Source: Caballeronia choica | GTDB lineage: Bacteria; Pseudomonadota; Gammaproteobacteria; Burkholderiales; Burkholderiaceae | Assembly (NCBI RefSeq): GCF_001544535.1 | Contig: NZ_FCON02000011.1 | Span: forward strand, 1-64,000 | Direction of reading: 5' to 3' | DNA: 64,000 nucleotides | Shown here: in pieces, positions 28,373 through 36,925 of the stretch | Layout: each line of letters begins with the position of its first letter | Position numbering within the stretch: position 1 is the first letter of the stretch | Notes under the pieces: model-generated | What the model was told of the DNA's origin: nothing | What the model saw: the letters and a program-made list of their open reading frames with translations, nothing else | Databases searched by the model: none | Made by a program: the position numbers and the translations under genes

Positions 28373-29182
28373 ATGACCATCACGATGGACCGCCCCGCCG
28401 ACGAACGCTGCGACGCCGCACTGCGCGCGCCGGGCGGCGTATCGACGCTCGGCGCGATGCTCCAGCACTTCAGGCTGCTCGAACCGGTCTTCGACGCGAT
28501 GCCGGACGTCGTCTTCTTCGTCAAGGACGAAGAAGCGCGCTATGCGATGGTCAACCGCACGCTCGCGCGACGATGCGGCCAGAAGGACAAGCAGGCGCTC
28601 ATCGGCAAGACCGCCGAGGATGTCTTTCCACGCCGCTTCGGGCGCATCTATACGGCGCAGGACAAGGCGATCATCGAGGAAGGCAATCAACTGATCGATC
28701 AACTCGAACTGCATCTCTATGCCGGCCGCGAGCCCGGCTGGTGCATGACGTGCAAGCAGCCGCTGCATGACGATGCGGGCAAGGTCGTTGGCCTCGCGGG
28801 CATTTCGCGCGACCTGCAGGCGGCCGAAGGAACGCATCCCGCCTATAGCCGGCTCGCCGCGGTCGTGCAGCACATCCAGGAAAATTTCGTGCAGCCGCTC
28901 AACATGCGGCAACTGGCTTCGATGGCAAACATGTCGATCGCGCAACTCGAGCGCTACTTCCACAAGGTGTTCCACCTGACGCCGCGCCAGGTGCTGCTCA
29001 AGACCCGGCTCGACGCGGCGACCGCGCTGCTCGTCACGCACGACAAGGTCACCGATGTCGCCGCGCTCTGCGGATATACCGACCACAGCGCATTCACGCG
29101 CCAGTTCAAGGCGACCGTCGGCATAACGCCGACCGAATACCGCTCGCTTCTGCATGCGGGCGCCGCGCCCGATAAAGTCTGA
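28373..29182 (+). CDS. lhpR: PAS-AraC transcriptional regulator of the hydroxyproline locus
   Basis: A 269-residue regulator: N-terminal PAS domain (about 22-130, with FDAMPDVVFFVKDEEARYAMVN and GLAGISRDL) and C-terminal AraC double helix-turn-helix (about 165-262, with NMRQLASMANMSIAQLERYFHK and VAALCGYTDHSAFTRQFKATVG). It lies directly after lhpE in the same direction. AraC-type regulators control this pathway in Pseudomonas (LhpR). Here the sensor is a PAS domain, so the ligand could be a pathway intermediate. Regulation of this locus is inferred from position. Confidence 0.8.
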   Translation: MTITMDRPADERCDAALRAPGGVSTLGAMLQHFRLLEPVFDAMPDVVFFVKDEEARYAMVNRTLARRCGQKDKQALIGKTAEDVFPRRFGRIYTAQDKAIIEEGNQLIDQLELHLYAGREPGWCMTCKQPLHDDAGKVVGLAGISRDLQAAEGTHPAYSRLAAVVQHIQENFVQPLNMRQLASMANMSIAQLERYFHKVFHLTPRQVLLKTRLDAATALLVTHDKVTDVAALCGYTDHSAFTRQFKATVGITPTEYRSLLHAGAAPDKV

Positions 29183-29521
29183 CGGGAAAGCGGGCAATAT
29201 CAGTCCATGAATTACACGGTCGTGCTTATCGGCGGCGCGGCGCGGTACGTCCAGAGGCCGCGAAAGCCCGCTCCACAAGGGCTTCTTGAGTGCCCGAACA
29301 TCCCCGGCCTGCTTTTTGCTCATTGGGGTGCGGGGTTGGGAACCCTCACTCCCTACCTCACTCGCACCGCGCACGTTCGCACCGGCGCAAGCGGCCCATC
29401 AACCGATCAACAACGGTGCTGTCGGAATCCATGTCGTGACCCTGATGCAAGAAGGGTCAAGCGGCAAGCAGTAGAATCGCCGGCCTATGAATTCCGCTTT
29501 TGGCAGGTTCACAACAAGATC
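29183..29521. other. Intergenic stretch, no supported gene
   Basis: The frames read here have no recognisable domain and contain many rare-start options. I see no RNA gene. A possible promoter for the following regulator cannot be defined. Confidence 0.45.
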
Positions 29522-29932
29522 ATGAACGAAGTAGCAAGACTGGGGCACACGAGGATCGTGCTGATCGAAGACGATCCGGAGAGCAGGGAATCATTGCAGA
29601 TGCTGCTCGAGGAGGAAGGCGCGGATGTCGTGGCCGTCGCCGATGCCGAGGAGGGCGCCGAGACCGCGATCCGGCTCAACCCCGATGCAGTGATCTGCGA
29701 CATCGACCTTCCGATGATGGATGGTTTCTACCTGATACAACGTTTGCGCGACTACGAGATTCGCGGGAATCTGCCGCCCTCGGTGGCGATCGCGCTGACG
29801 GGTCACGATGGCGACGAGTATCGATTGCGAAGTATCGGCGAAGGGTTTCAGCACTTCATGATGAAGCCCGCGCATCCCGATGAACTCGTGACGCTGATCC
29901 ACGATTCGTTGAGCGCGCGGGTGCTGTCTTAA
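29522..29932 (+). CDS. Single-domain response regulator (CheY-like)
   Basis: A 136-residue receiver with all standard residues: acidic pair in VLIEDDPES, phospho-acceptor Asp60 in VICDIDLPMMDG, Thr in ALTGHDG and Lys in FMMKPAHPDEL. No output domain follows. It could accept phosphate from an orphan hybrid kinase elsewhere. No kinase is adjacent. The start was placed at MNEVARLG because the upstream frame is unlike any receiver. Confidence 0.83.
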   Translation: MNEVARLGHTRIVLIEDDPESRESLQMLLEEEGADVVAVADAEEGAETAIRLNPDAVICDIDLPMMDGFYLIQRLRDYEIRGNLPPSVAIALTGHDGDEYRLRSIGEGFQHFMMKPAHPDELVTLIHDSLSARVLS

Positions 29933-29995
29933 GCGTTGGGGTAGGCAGGGCGCCGAGGTTGGCGCCCGTTGCTCCCTGCACGCTGCATGCAGGCG

Positions 29996-30166
29996 CTACG
30001 GCCGGTCGCGGCTGCGCGCCCGCGTAGCGCCGGTGATGACGGCGATACCGAGCAGGATGATTGCGACGATGGCGATCGTGTGCTGCGCGACGTGCATCGC
30101 GACGAGCGCCCACGCAACGCCGCCGATGAAGATCAGCCAGCCCACCAGATATATGACGAGGGTCAT
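29996..30166 (-). CDS. Small two-helix membrane protein
   Basis: A 56-residue protein with two predicted membrane helices (LVIYLVGWLIFIGGVAWALV and HTIAIVAIILLGIAVITGA) joined by a short loop and ending in a basic tail. A strong AAGGAGAG ribosome site precedes it. Family not recognised, although similar tiny proteins are common in Burkholderia. Confidence 0.7.
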   Translation of the reverse strand: MTLVIYLVGWLIFIGGVAWALVAMHVAQHTIAIVAIILLGIAVITGATRARSRDRP

Positions 30167-30499
30167 CGAACTCTCCTTGGTCGTTGGGTTTTCGGTTGTT
30201 GGTCGTGAATGGGACATTATTGGTATGCTGCGGCGCAGTACCCGTTGCGCGCAGTCATCAGGGGCCTCCGCAAATAACGTTCCAACCCATCGACGTGCTC
30301 GCTGTCTACCCCTTTGACGACCAGTCGCATTTGCCATCAAGAGATGGGGCGGCCGATCTTCTTCAACAGGCAATTGACGTTCGCGAGCAGGCGGTGCGTA
30401 AAGTCGTGCTGTCACCCAAACTGATCGTAAGAGGGTCGACCGTGGCGCCTCGCAAGGGAAGATGAACGCGAGCGGTCGGCATCGCTATTTGCGCTTCGG
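30167..30499. other. Gap at the left edge of an accessory region
   Basis: No intact gene is supported. Sequence composition becomes less GC-rich from about here to 38.6 kb, and the frames look like degraded coding DNA, but I cannot identify the origin. Confidence 0.4.
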
Positions 30500-31186
30500 C
30501 TACTGGCCGCCGCTTCGACCAGAAGGTTCAGCGTCACCGGCAATGGCTGCCTCCAGCAGACAACCAAACTCGCGGGCAAACTCGACCGAGACGCGTGCAT
30601 GGACGGCGCCCTGTTTGTCAAAGAACCGCTGCGTTCCTCCAAGCGTGAACACGCCTTCATGCCACACGCCTGGATGGATGTAGAGACCTTGCTGTCCATC
30701 GAAGCGAAAGCACACGAACTTCTCTGGCGCGATATCGTCCCCGGGCAATGCCAATGGAACATAGAACGGGCGATGTTCGAGCGGGAAGAACAGTTGTCCG
30801 CCATCTGGATGGTAGTTCGCGTGCCAGAGCAACATGCGTTCTGGTGCATGGGCGTGGTCTTCGCGGGCTGCTTCGGGCTCCGTTGCGAACGCGAGGATGT
30901 AGTGACCGTCCACAGCCTCGTTTCGACCGTAGAGGATGTCCCCACGCCATTCGCTCACGAAGACGCCTTCAGTCGTGCCTGCCTGATCACCGGTGCCTGG
31001 ATCAATCGGCCTCGATCCCACCGTTGGCCACTGCACGATCTCGATTGGGCACTCGCCCGGGTCTGCTATAAGCTTGCCGAAGCCATCGAGCGTGATTGGG
31101 GTCGCGTCGACCACGGGCATCGATACGCGCCGTAGCCCGGGAGGAATGATGGGGTTGAGGTAGTCGATCTGTTCTGACATCGGCAT
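30500..31186 (-). CDS. Ureidoglycolate lyase-like protein
   Basis: A 228-residue cupin-fold protein resembling ureidoglycolate lyase (AllA family), which cleaves ureidoglycolate to glyoxylate and urea. The family-like stretch is FYVPLALPGDDIAPEKFVCF and QQGLYIHPGVWHEGV, with the conserved His before a Trp. It has about 60 extra residues relative to AllA (about 160), and no purine-degradation genes are nearby, so the substrate may differ. No clear ribosome site precedes either candidate start (codon 1 or 3). Confidence 0.6.
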   Translation of the reverse strand: MPMSEQIDYLNPIIPPGLRRVSMPVVDATPITLDGFGKLIADPGECPIEIVQWPTVGSRPIDPGTGDQAGTTEGVFVSEWRGDILYGRNEAVDGHYILAFATEPEAAREDHAHAPERMLLWHANYHPDGGQLFFPLEHRPFYVPLALPGDDIAPEKFVCFRFDGQQGLYIHPGVWHEGVFTLGGTQRFFDKQGAVHARVSVEFAREFGCLLEAAIAGDAEPSGRSGGQ

Positions 31187-31611
31187 AGTTTAGCTGAGTC
31201 AGGCGTAATCCGGCCACCGATGCTCGAACGTCGAGAGAGCGTGGAAGGAGCATTTGCGCCGTCAGCGCGAGCGCCGCGAGCAGTAACTGTACGCCACGAT
31301 ATTTCGCGTTCAAGGACGAGCCGACGCTACTCGCGTTTGCGCGCGGATGATTGCACCTTCTTGCTCGAAATGGTTGATAGGTGCTCTTCGAGGTCCTAAA
31401 TCGGCTCGCATTCAGCGTCACGCCGCGAGCGTGCGTCGACAATCGCCAAGCGGTTAAAGGGAGTTGCATACGCGCCGGTTCAGATGGCCTATGATTGGGA
31501 TTCCTTCTTTCTTCACCAACGTGCAAGCGAACCGGCGCAGCGCACAAACCCCTGGTCAAGCGACGTCCGTTTAGCAAAGCAATGCGTGCGGTGGGTTCTC
31601 GGGGTCCAAAC
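31187..31611. other. Divergent intergenic region, no supported gene
   Basis: It separates the leftward ureidoglycolate lyase-like gene from the rightward antiporter and must contain promoters for both. No operator or RNA could be defined. Confidence 0.45.
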
Positions 31612-33264
31612 TTGGAAACGGTAACGATCACTCTGATACTGCTCGCGTGTGTCATCGCCAGCAGTATCGTTAAACGTGCTGCCAGAATTCCGTTCCCCGT
31701 TGCCCTGGTGCAGATTGCGATAGGCGCGTTGATTGCCCGGATATTCGGGTTCCGGGTTTCGCTCGCTCCAGACGTCTTTTTGCTCTTGTTCGTTGCGCCA
31801 TTGCTGTTTCTCGACGGCTGGCGCATTTCAAAGGAAGGGCTCTTCCGCGACAAGTGGACGATCGGCGCGTTCGCCCTCGGTCTGGTCCTGTTCACAGTCG
31901 TGGGAGCGGGTCTGTTCATTCATTGGCTCATTCCGATGATGCCGCTGCCCGTCGCTTTTGCGCTAGCGGCGACGCTTTCTCCAACCGATGCGGTCGCGGT
32001 GTCGGCGATCGCCGAACGGATCCCCATTCCGAAGCGGCTGATGCATGTTCTGGAAGGAGAGGCTCTGCTGAACGACGCTTCGGGTCTCGTCTGCCTCCGC
32101 TTTGCGATCGCGGCGGCTGTAACGGGCTCATTCTCACTCGTCGAAGCGGGTGGAACTTTCCTCTGGCTAGTGTTCGGCGGCGTTGCCGCCGGCGCGGTTG
32201 TGACGCTGCTGGCGAACGCGGTCAAGGACTGGACGGCAAGACTCTTTGGCGAGGAGACCGGCACACAGATTCTTATCAGCTTGCTGTTGCCGTTTGGCTC
32301 GTATGTCGTGGCCGACCGGCTCGGCGCATCGGGCATCCTGGCAGCCGTGACGGCGGGCATCGTGATGAGCTACGAAGAACTGGCGGGAAGGGCGTTGGCC
32401 GGTACGCGCATCCGCCGGGCCGCCGTTTGGGACGCGCTTCAATTTGCCGGCAATGGCGTGATTTTCGTGCTTCTCGGCCAGCAGCTTACCAGTGTGATCG
32501 ACCAGGCCGGGCAAGCGATCCGCCAAACCGGGCGGCAGGAAGAAGGGTGGCTGGTCGTCTATGTCGCCGCTATCAGTTGCGCACTGCTGGTCATCAGGTC
32601 TCTGTGGACCTGGGCTGCCTTGCGCCTGATTGTGCTTCGCGCAGGACGGAGCGCCCCGACGATCAGCGCGTCAGGCTGGCGTTTGATCGCAGCGACGTCA
32701 TTGGCCGGCGTACGCGGCGCGGTTTCGCTCTCCGGCGTGATGACGCTGCCGCTGTTCCTAGCCGACGGCTCGTCGTTCCCGGCAAGAGACCTTGCCATAT
32801 TGCTTGCCGCCGGCGTGATTGTCGTGACCCTGGTCGCCGCAAACGTCGGGCTGCCCTATGTCCTGAGCGGTATCAGGATCCCGCCCGGCACGCTGGAGCA
32901 GCGGCAAGAGGATGAAGCTCGATGCGCTGCCGCCAGGGCGGCGATTATCGCTGTGGAGGAGGCCCTTCACGAAACCGCGAAGGCGACGGATGACGCCGAC
33001 CTATTCTCGCAAGCCGGTGCGCGGCTCATCGCACACTATCGCGAGCAGATCGAGTTGCGCCGCCATACCGTGGCGGGAGCGGGGCGCGGCTTGCAGATCG
33101 ACGAAATCGAACGCAAGTTGCGCCTCCTTGCTCTCAGTGCCGAACGAGAAGAACTGTTTCGTATCGCCCAGTCGGGCAAGGTAACGGACGAACTGGTTCG
33201 AGATCTGGTTCGGGAGGTCGATTTGCAGGAGTCGCGCTTCAGTGTCCGTGGCTCGCGTAACTAA
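31612..33264 (+). CDS. Na+/H+ antiporter, CPA1 family
   Basis: A 550-residue cation/proton antiporter of the NhaP/YjcE type. About twelve membrane helices include SPTDAVAVSAIAERIPIP and LEGEALLNDASGLVCLRFA, the conserved acidic NDA/SG motif of the exchange site. The C-terminal 120 residues are cytoplasmic and charged. The best start is TTG at 31612 (ETVTITL) after GGGG; an ATG at 31582 adds ten residues. It exports sodium or potassium in exchange for protons and helps pH or salt tolerance. It is not in an operon. Confidence 0.87.
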   Translation: METVTITLILLACVIASSIVKRAARIPFPVALVQIAIGALIARIFGFRVSLAPDVFLLLFVAPLLFLDGWRISKEGLFRDKWTIGAFALGLVLFTVVGAGLFIHWLIPMMPLPVAFALAATLSPTDAVAVSAIAERIPIPKRLMHVLEGEALLNDASGLVCLRFAIAAAVTGSFSLVEAGGTFLWLVFGGVAAGAVVTLLANAVKDWTARLFGEETGTQILISLLLPFGSYVVADRLGASGILAAVTAGIVMSYEELAGRALAGTRIRRAAVWDALQFAGNGVIFVLLGQQLTSVIDQAGQAIRQTGRQEEGWLVVYVAAISCALLVIRSLWTWAALRLIVLRAGRSAPTISASGWRLIAATSLAGVRGAVSLSGVMTLPLFLADGSSFPARDLAILLAAGVIVVTLVAANVGLPYVLSGIRIPPGTLEQRQEDEARCAAARAAIIAVEEALHETAKATDDADLFSQAGARLIAHYREQIELRRHTVAGAGRGLQIDEIERKLRLLALSAEREELFRIAQSGKVTDELVRDLVREVDLQESRFSVRGSRN

Positions 33265-33322
33265 GGTGCGGTTCTTGATACGATCGTCAGAGTTCTCGTC
33301 GAGACTTCCACGACGCACTGCG

Positions 33323-33493
33323 CTACGCGTGCATCATCCACCCACCTGCGGCCATTGCCGCCTGACGCAGCGCCGCTGACCAGACGGGATACGGATGACA
33401 GATTCGCGCAAAGTCTTCGCAGATCATGGACACCTCCATCGCAATGGCCACTTGCGAAATCAGATCGGCTGCCCCCGGGCCGATGAGATGCGC
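33323..33493 (-). pseudogene. C-terminal remnant of a dihydrolipoamide dehydrogenase-like gene
   Basis: On the minus strand, codons ending at a TAG (33323-33325) read about 57 residues with AHLIGPGAADLISQVAIAME and a Cys-His-Pro-Tyr-Pro segment (ARICHPYPVWSAALRQAAMA). This matches the dimerisation domain tail of dihydrolipoamide dehydrogenases, where a conserved His-x-His-Pro-Thr is normal. The sequence stops being similar just upstream, so the first roughly 400 residues are missing. The His-His-Pro motif is altered (CHPYP). It marks past recombination in this accessory region. I found it by reading the strand, not from a listed frame. Confidence 0.7.
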
Positions 33494-33631
33494 CTCACCG
33501 CTCTCTGATGAAGAATATTATCGTGATAGCATTTCAAGTCAGCGACTTCGCCGAGCCGGAATTCCGATCGATACGGCGGTGGTCAACGCTGATTCGGACG
33601 TTCCGGCAGCAAGCAGATCGGGCACTGTGAC

Positions 33632-34561
33632 ATGTCAACGTTTTACAAAACCGCCGATAAGCCTGTCACCATCGATGAGATCGTGAATGTCTTGTCGCAT
33701 CGTCCCACTGCGACGACGCGTGAGCGCGAGTGGCGCGGTGTCACCGTGGACATGTACGCTCGGCTCCCCGATATATCCGAGAGGTATCCTGCCCTCGATC
33801 ATCATCTGATTTGTTACTGCCCCTCGGGGAGTGCGCGTCTGGTTCAGGGCCGAGATGGGACTGTCCACGAGAGTCTCATCTGCCCAGGCATTTCAATGCT
33901 CATGCCGGCCGGGTACGACTCGCTTTGGGAGGGCAGTGCATCCGCGACGGCGAGGTTGCGCATCCCCACGGCTCTGATCGAATCCGCAGGCGAGCAAATT
34001 GGTCGCCGCAGCACGTCGCAGATCGAGATTCGGAACGTGTTCGAGACGCGAGATCCGGTCATCGAGCACATGGCGCAGATCCTGGTCGGCGAACTCGATC
34101 ACAAGCCTCACCCCGCGCAGACGCTCATCGTTGATCACGTGTCGTTTGCGCTCGCAGCGCACTTGCTTAGAACTTACAACGTGTTTGAGCCCGTGATCGC
34201 ACGGTCACTGCCAGCACTGAGCAAGGTCGAAGTGGCTCGCCTTACCGCATACATCGAAGACAATCTGGACAGACCGATAGGGCTCGTTGAACTTGCTGGC
34301 ATAGTGAATGTGAGCCGTTTCCACTTTACCCGTCTGTTCAAGCGGAGCATGGGTATGACGGCGATCAGCTTTGTCGAGCAACGCCGGATTCGTCGCGCTC
34401 AATCTCTGATCCTTGAAACGGCAATTCCACTTTCAGAAATTGCACTGATGACGGGCTTTGCGGATCAGAGTCATTTTACGAGGCGCTTTCACCGTCACGT
34501 GGGTTCCACGCCTGCTGTGTTTGCGCGGGAGCACGGTCGGCGACGCACGATGAAGGGGTAG
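33632..34561 (+). CDS. AraC-family transcriptional regulator
   Basis: A 309-residue regulator. The N-terminal half resembles the AraC-binding-like (XylS-type) sensor domain; the C-terminal 100 residues hold two helix-turn-helices (LVELAGIVNVSRFHFTRLFKRS and LSEIALMTGFADQSHFTRRFHRHVG). It converges with the bufferin-type operon, whose last gene (doxX) ends four bases away from its stop. Direct control of that operon would be a guess. Confidence 0.82.
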   Translation: MSTFYKTADKPVTIDEIVNVLSHRPTATTREREWRGVTVDMYARLPDISERYPALDHHLICYCPSGSARLVQGRDGTVHESLICPGISMLMPAGYDSLWEGSASATARLRIPTALIESAGEQIGRRSTSQIEIRNVFETRDPVIEHMAQILVGELDHKPHPAQTLIVDHVSFALAAHLLRTYNVFEPVIARSLPALSKVEVARLTAYIEDNLDRPIGLVELAGIVNVSRFHFTRLFKRSMGMTAISFVEQRRIRRAQSLILETAIPLSEIALMTGFADQSHFTRRFHRHVGSTPAVFAREHGRRRTMKG

Positions 34562-34564
34562 TCT

Positions 34565-35065
34565 TCAGATATCCCGTGGATAGAACCAGCCGCTGATCAA
34601 ACGATCCAGCGACAGAGGTCCCGGACCGAGCGCCATGATCCCCACGGCAAGCGACGCCCAATAGAGATGGAAATTGGCCCAGCCGTCAGGGAACACCAAT
34701 TGGATCACCCCCGTCATGACCAGCATAGCGAGCGCTGCAAATCGGGTCGCGAGTCCCAGCACGAGCAGGACAGGCAGCGATATTTCCGCTACGGCGACGA
34801 CAAGGGCGACCGTGTCGGGCGCCGGAAAACCGTAGGCGCCGCCGAAGACGTGAACCTTGAATTGATTCTCGAACAGGTACAGTGTTGCCGGCGAAATTGA
34901 CAGGAAGCCGTCCCATCGAGTGAGACCCGATCTAAAGAAAGGAAGCGCGAGAGCAATCCGCAGCATTGGCGGAGCGAGAACCCATCCGACCGCCTGGATT
35001 TGCTCCAGGGCCATGCGAATCAGCAGTTCGAAGCGGCCTTTCGTCCGGGCGCCAGACTGACTCAT
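34565..35065 (-). CDS. bufD: DoxX-family membrane protein (BufD position)
   Basis: A 166-residue protein with about four membrane helices, including LRIALALPFFRSGLTRWDG, the arrangement of the DoxX family. It overlaps the preceding gene by four bases (ATGA) and is the last gene of the leftward five-gene operon. In described bufferin operons the DoxX protein BufD is encoded after BufC. Its role there is unclear, perhaps in redox or peptide maturation at the membrane. Confidence 0.78.
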   Translation of the reverse strand: MSQSGARTKGRFELLIRMALEQIQAVGWVLAPPMLRIALALPFFRSGLTRWDGFLSISPATLYLFENQFKVHVFGGAYGFPAPDTVALVVAVAEISLPVLLVLGLATRFAALAMLVMTGVIQLVFPDGWANFHLYWASLAVGIMALGPGPLSLDRLISGWFYPRDI

Positions 35066-35940
35066 GAATACCTCGCAATCGGCCGGAACTCAGAGGCATG
35101 GCGCATGTTCGACCCGACGATCGCATTGATCGCGAATAGATCGCGAAGCACGCCGGCAAGGTCGAAATCGGAATCTTCGTCGAGAGCGAGCGTCGTCGCG
35201 TCAGCAACCGACGCTCCGGACGTCAGGCCCAGGATGAACGTCGCTGCGCCAGCGGGCACCCGGCGAACCTCGACCTCGGCAACGGGGCGTGCGACGAGCG
35301 CATGCTCGCCTCCGCTAAAGATATCGAGCGCTTCAGGCACGCCTCCATGAACGTTCATCTGCCATATCCGGACGACAGGAAAAGGCGACGATACAACGCG
35401 TATCGAAGGATGCAGCGTAAGGCTCACCTGCGGCATGCTCCGGGCATCGATCGTGGCAAAGAGCGCGGGGTCGGTCGGCGGCGCCTCTGCGGCGTGATAC
35501 GCCACTACCCACGCACGCTCGAGCCGGGCGACATCACGCAGATACGGCACACCCTTCGCTGGCTCGAACGTTCCGATGAAGTTCGGGAACGTTTCACCAT
35601 AGTCAAGCATGATGGGCGACCTCGGCAGTTCGAGCGCGACGTAGACGCGAGCCATCGCCACGAAGAATTCATCGCCAACGATGCGACACACAGCGGGAAA
35701 GGCGGCCTTCAGCGCCTCGACGAGCCCCGCGACGACATTGTTCCGATAGACGTTGAAGCGCTTTTCGCTTGGCTCCCGATCGGGGCCAAGCAGCCCGAGC
35801 GGAACAGGCATGTCGGGTTCCAAAATTGCCGCAGCGAAGTTCCTCTGGCGTTCGCGCAAGCAATCGAAGTTCATGCCCGCGCAGTCGGCTGTACTACCCG
35901 AGTGTCCGGCGGACGCTTGCGAAGATTGATGGCGTGCCAT
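35062..35940 (-). CDS. bufC: DUF2063 partner protein (BufC type)
   Basis: A 292-residue protein with the N-terminal DUF2063 (HvfC/BufC) domain: LRERQRNFAAAIL at the start, NVYRNNVVAGLVEALKAAFPAVCRIVGDEFF, and YPLLD-like ARLERAWVVAYHAAE further on. In DUF692 RiPP systems this partner probably presents the precursor peptide to the MNIO enzyme. The start at MARHQSSQ (8 bases after the upstream stop) was chosen because GAGAGCGG precedes it. An internal ATG at 35877 (MNFDCLRE) is also possible. Confidence 0.78.
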   Translation of the reverse strand: MARHQSSQASAGHSGSTADCAGMNFDCLRERQRNFAAAILEPDMPVPLGLLGPDREPSEKRFNVYRNNVVAGLVEALKAAFPAVCRIVGDEFFVAMARVYVALELPRSPIMLDYGETFPNFIGTFEPAKGVPYLRDVARLERAWVVAYHAAEAPPTDPALFATIDARSMPQVSLTLHPSIRVVSSPFPVVRIWQMNVHGGVPEALDIFSGGEHALVARPVAEVEVRRVPAGAATFILGLTSGASVADATTLALDEDSDFDLAGVLRDLFAINAIVGSNMRHASEFRPIARYS

Positions 35941-35947
35941 TCCGCTC

Positions 35948-36925
35948 TCACGACCGAAGCCGGCGTTGAACGACATTGGTCCATAGCTCGCGAAGACTGT
36001 CGACACCGCCGGCGGTTGAACTCCAGAGCGTCGTATCGCTAACGAGCAGGCTGCCGATGAACGTGTCCGGTCGGGACTGTAGAAGGGCGTCGAATGTCGC
36101 GCGCTCAAGTGTAAAGGGATGCGGCGGGGCATTGGGATCGACTCGCTGACGCGCCAGGACGTCAAGCTTGTCAACAGCCTCGCCTAAACGTTCGAGTTGC
36201 GGCAGATGCGCGTGTCGATTGAAAGTGCTGACTCTTTGAAGAATCCCTAATCGATCGAGCGCTGTGTCGGTTTCAATCGGCGCCGGGGATCCGTCCGCTT
36301 CGGTCGCTGGCCTCAGTCCAAAGCGGTTTTCCACCGGTATGCCGAGGCCCGCGAGGAGCGAACGCGCGAAGCCGCCGAACCGTTGCCGGGGCGGAATCGT
36401 CGTGTCGCCGTGATGCTGGAATTCTGCGATCTGGCGTTGCAACTGCTCGCTTTCCGGGAGGTCTGTTACATCGCCGATATCGTGATGCGGGCAGATGAAG
36501 GCGAGATGGTCGGGTTGTCCGAGGAACGTGCGGAGCGCTTCGATTTCCGCGCTTCCCGCTGTTTGAGCCGTTGTGAGCGAGTCGAAACTGATGACGATCA
36601 GCGTGTCGACGCCGGTGAGAATACGAGCATCGAGCGGTGTGAGCGTTCCGTCGTCGGTGACACGCTCGATCTCCCTTACGCTCTGCCCAGTGAGCGCCGC
36701 CGCCAGATCGACGAAGGCGGTGAAGTTGGGCTTCATGATGTGGTCGAGAAAGCCAGCGATACTCTGGTCGAACTGACGCACGTCCGAGAACTCCTGGAAT
36801 CTCGGGAAACCCATCCTGCGACTTTCGAAGAGCGCCGGAAATCGATCTTCGATCACGTGGAGAGGCGCGCCGCTCTCGCCCGGCCGGCTCCACGCGTAAT
36901 AGACAAGGACTTGCCGCTTGATCAT
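35948..36925 (-). CDS. Unrecognised 325-residue protein within the bufferin-type operon
   Basis: I do not recognise this family. It overlaps bufB by four bases (ATGA) and ends eight bases before bufC, so it is translationally coupled into the operon. The N-terminus (MIKRQVLVYYAWSRPGE) is followed by DRFPALFESRRMGFPRF. A hydrophobic core, GVDTLIVISFDSLTTAQ and EALRTFLGQPDHLAFICPHHDIGDV, suggests a Rossmann or glutamine-amidotransferase-like fold with a Cys-Pro-His-His-Asp that could bind metal or be catalytic. A later block, FQHHGDTTIPPRQRFGGFARSLLAGLG, looks conserved-type. No signal peptide or membrane helix. Fold and role are inference. Confidence 0.75.
   Translation of the reverse strand: MIKRQVLVYYAWSRPGESGAPLHVIEDRFPALFESRRMGFPRFQEFSDVRQFDQSIAGFLDHIMKPNFTAFVDLAAALTGQSVREIERVTDDGTLTPLDARILTGVDTLIVISFDSLTTAQTAGSAEIEALRTFLGQPDHLAFICPHHDIGDVTDLPESEQLQRQIAEFQHHGDTTIPPRQRFGGFARSLLAGLGIPVENRFGLRPATEADGSPAPIETDTALDRLGILQRVSTFNRHAHLPQLERLGEAVDKLDVLARQRVDPNAPPHPFTLERATFDALLQSRPDTFIGSLLVSDTTLWSSTAGGVDSLRELWTNVVQRRLRS

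Noticed and set aside
30184-30465. 93-residue plus-strand frame at the left edge of the islet
   Set aside because: No domain and no good start; the minus-strand reading suggests degraded coding sequence, but I could not assign its source.
33426-33686. 86-residue plus-strand frame overlapping the lpd remnant
   Set aside because: It runs through the remnant in another frame and into the AraC start; no domain is seen.
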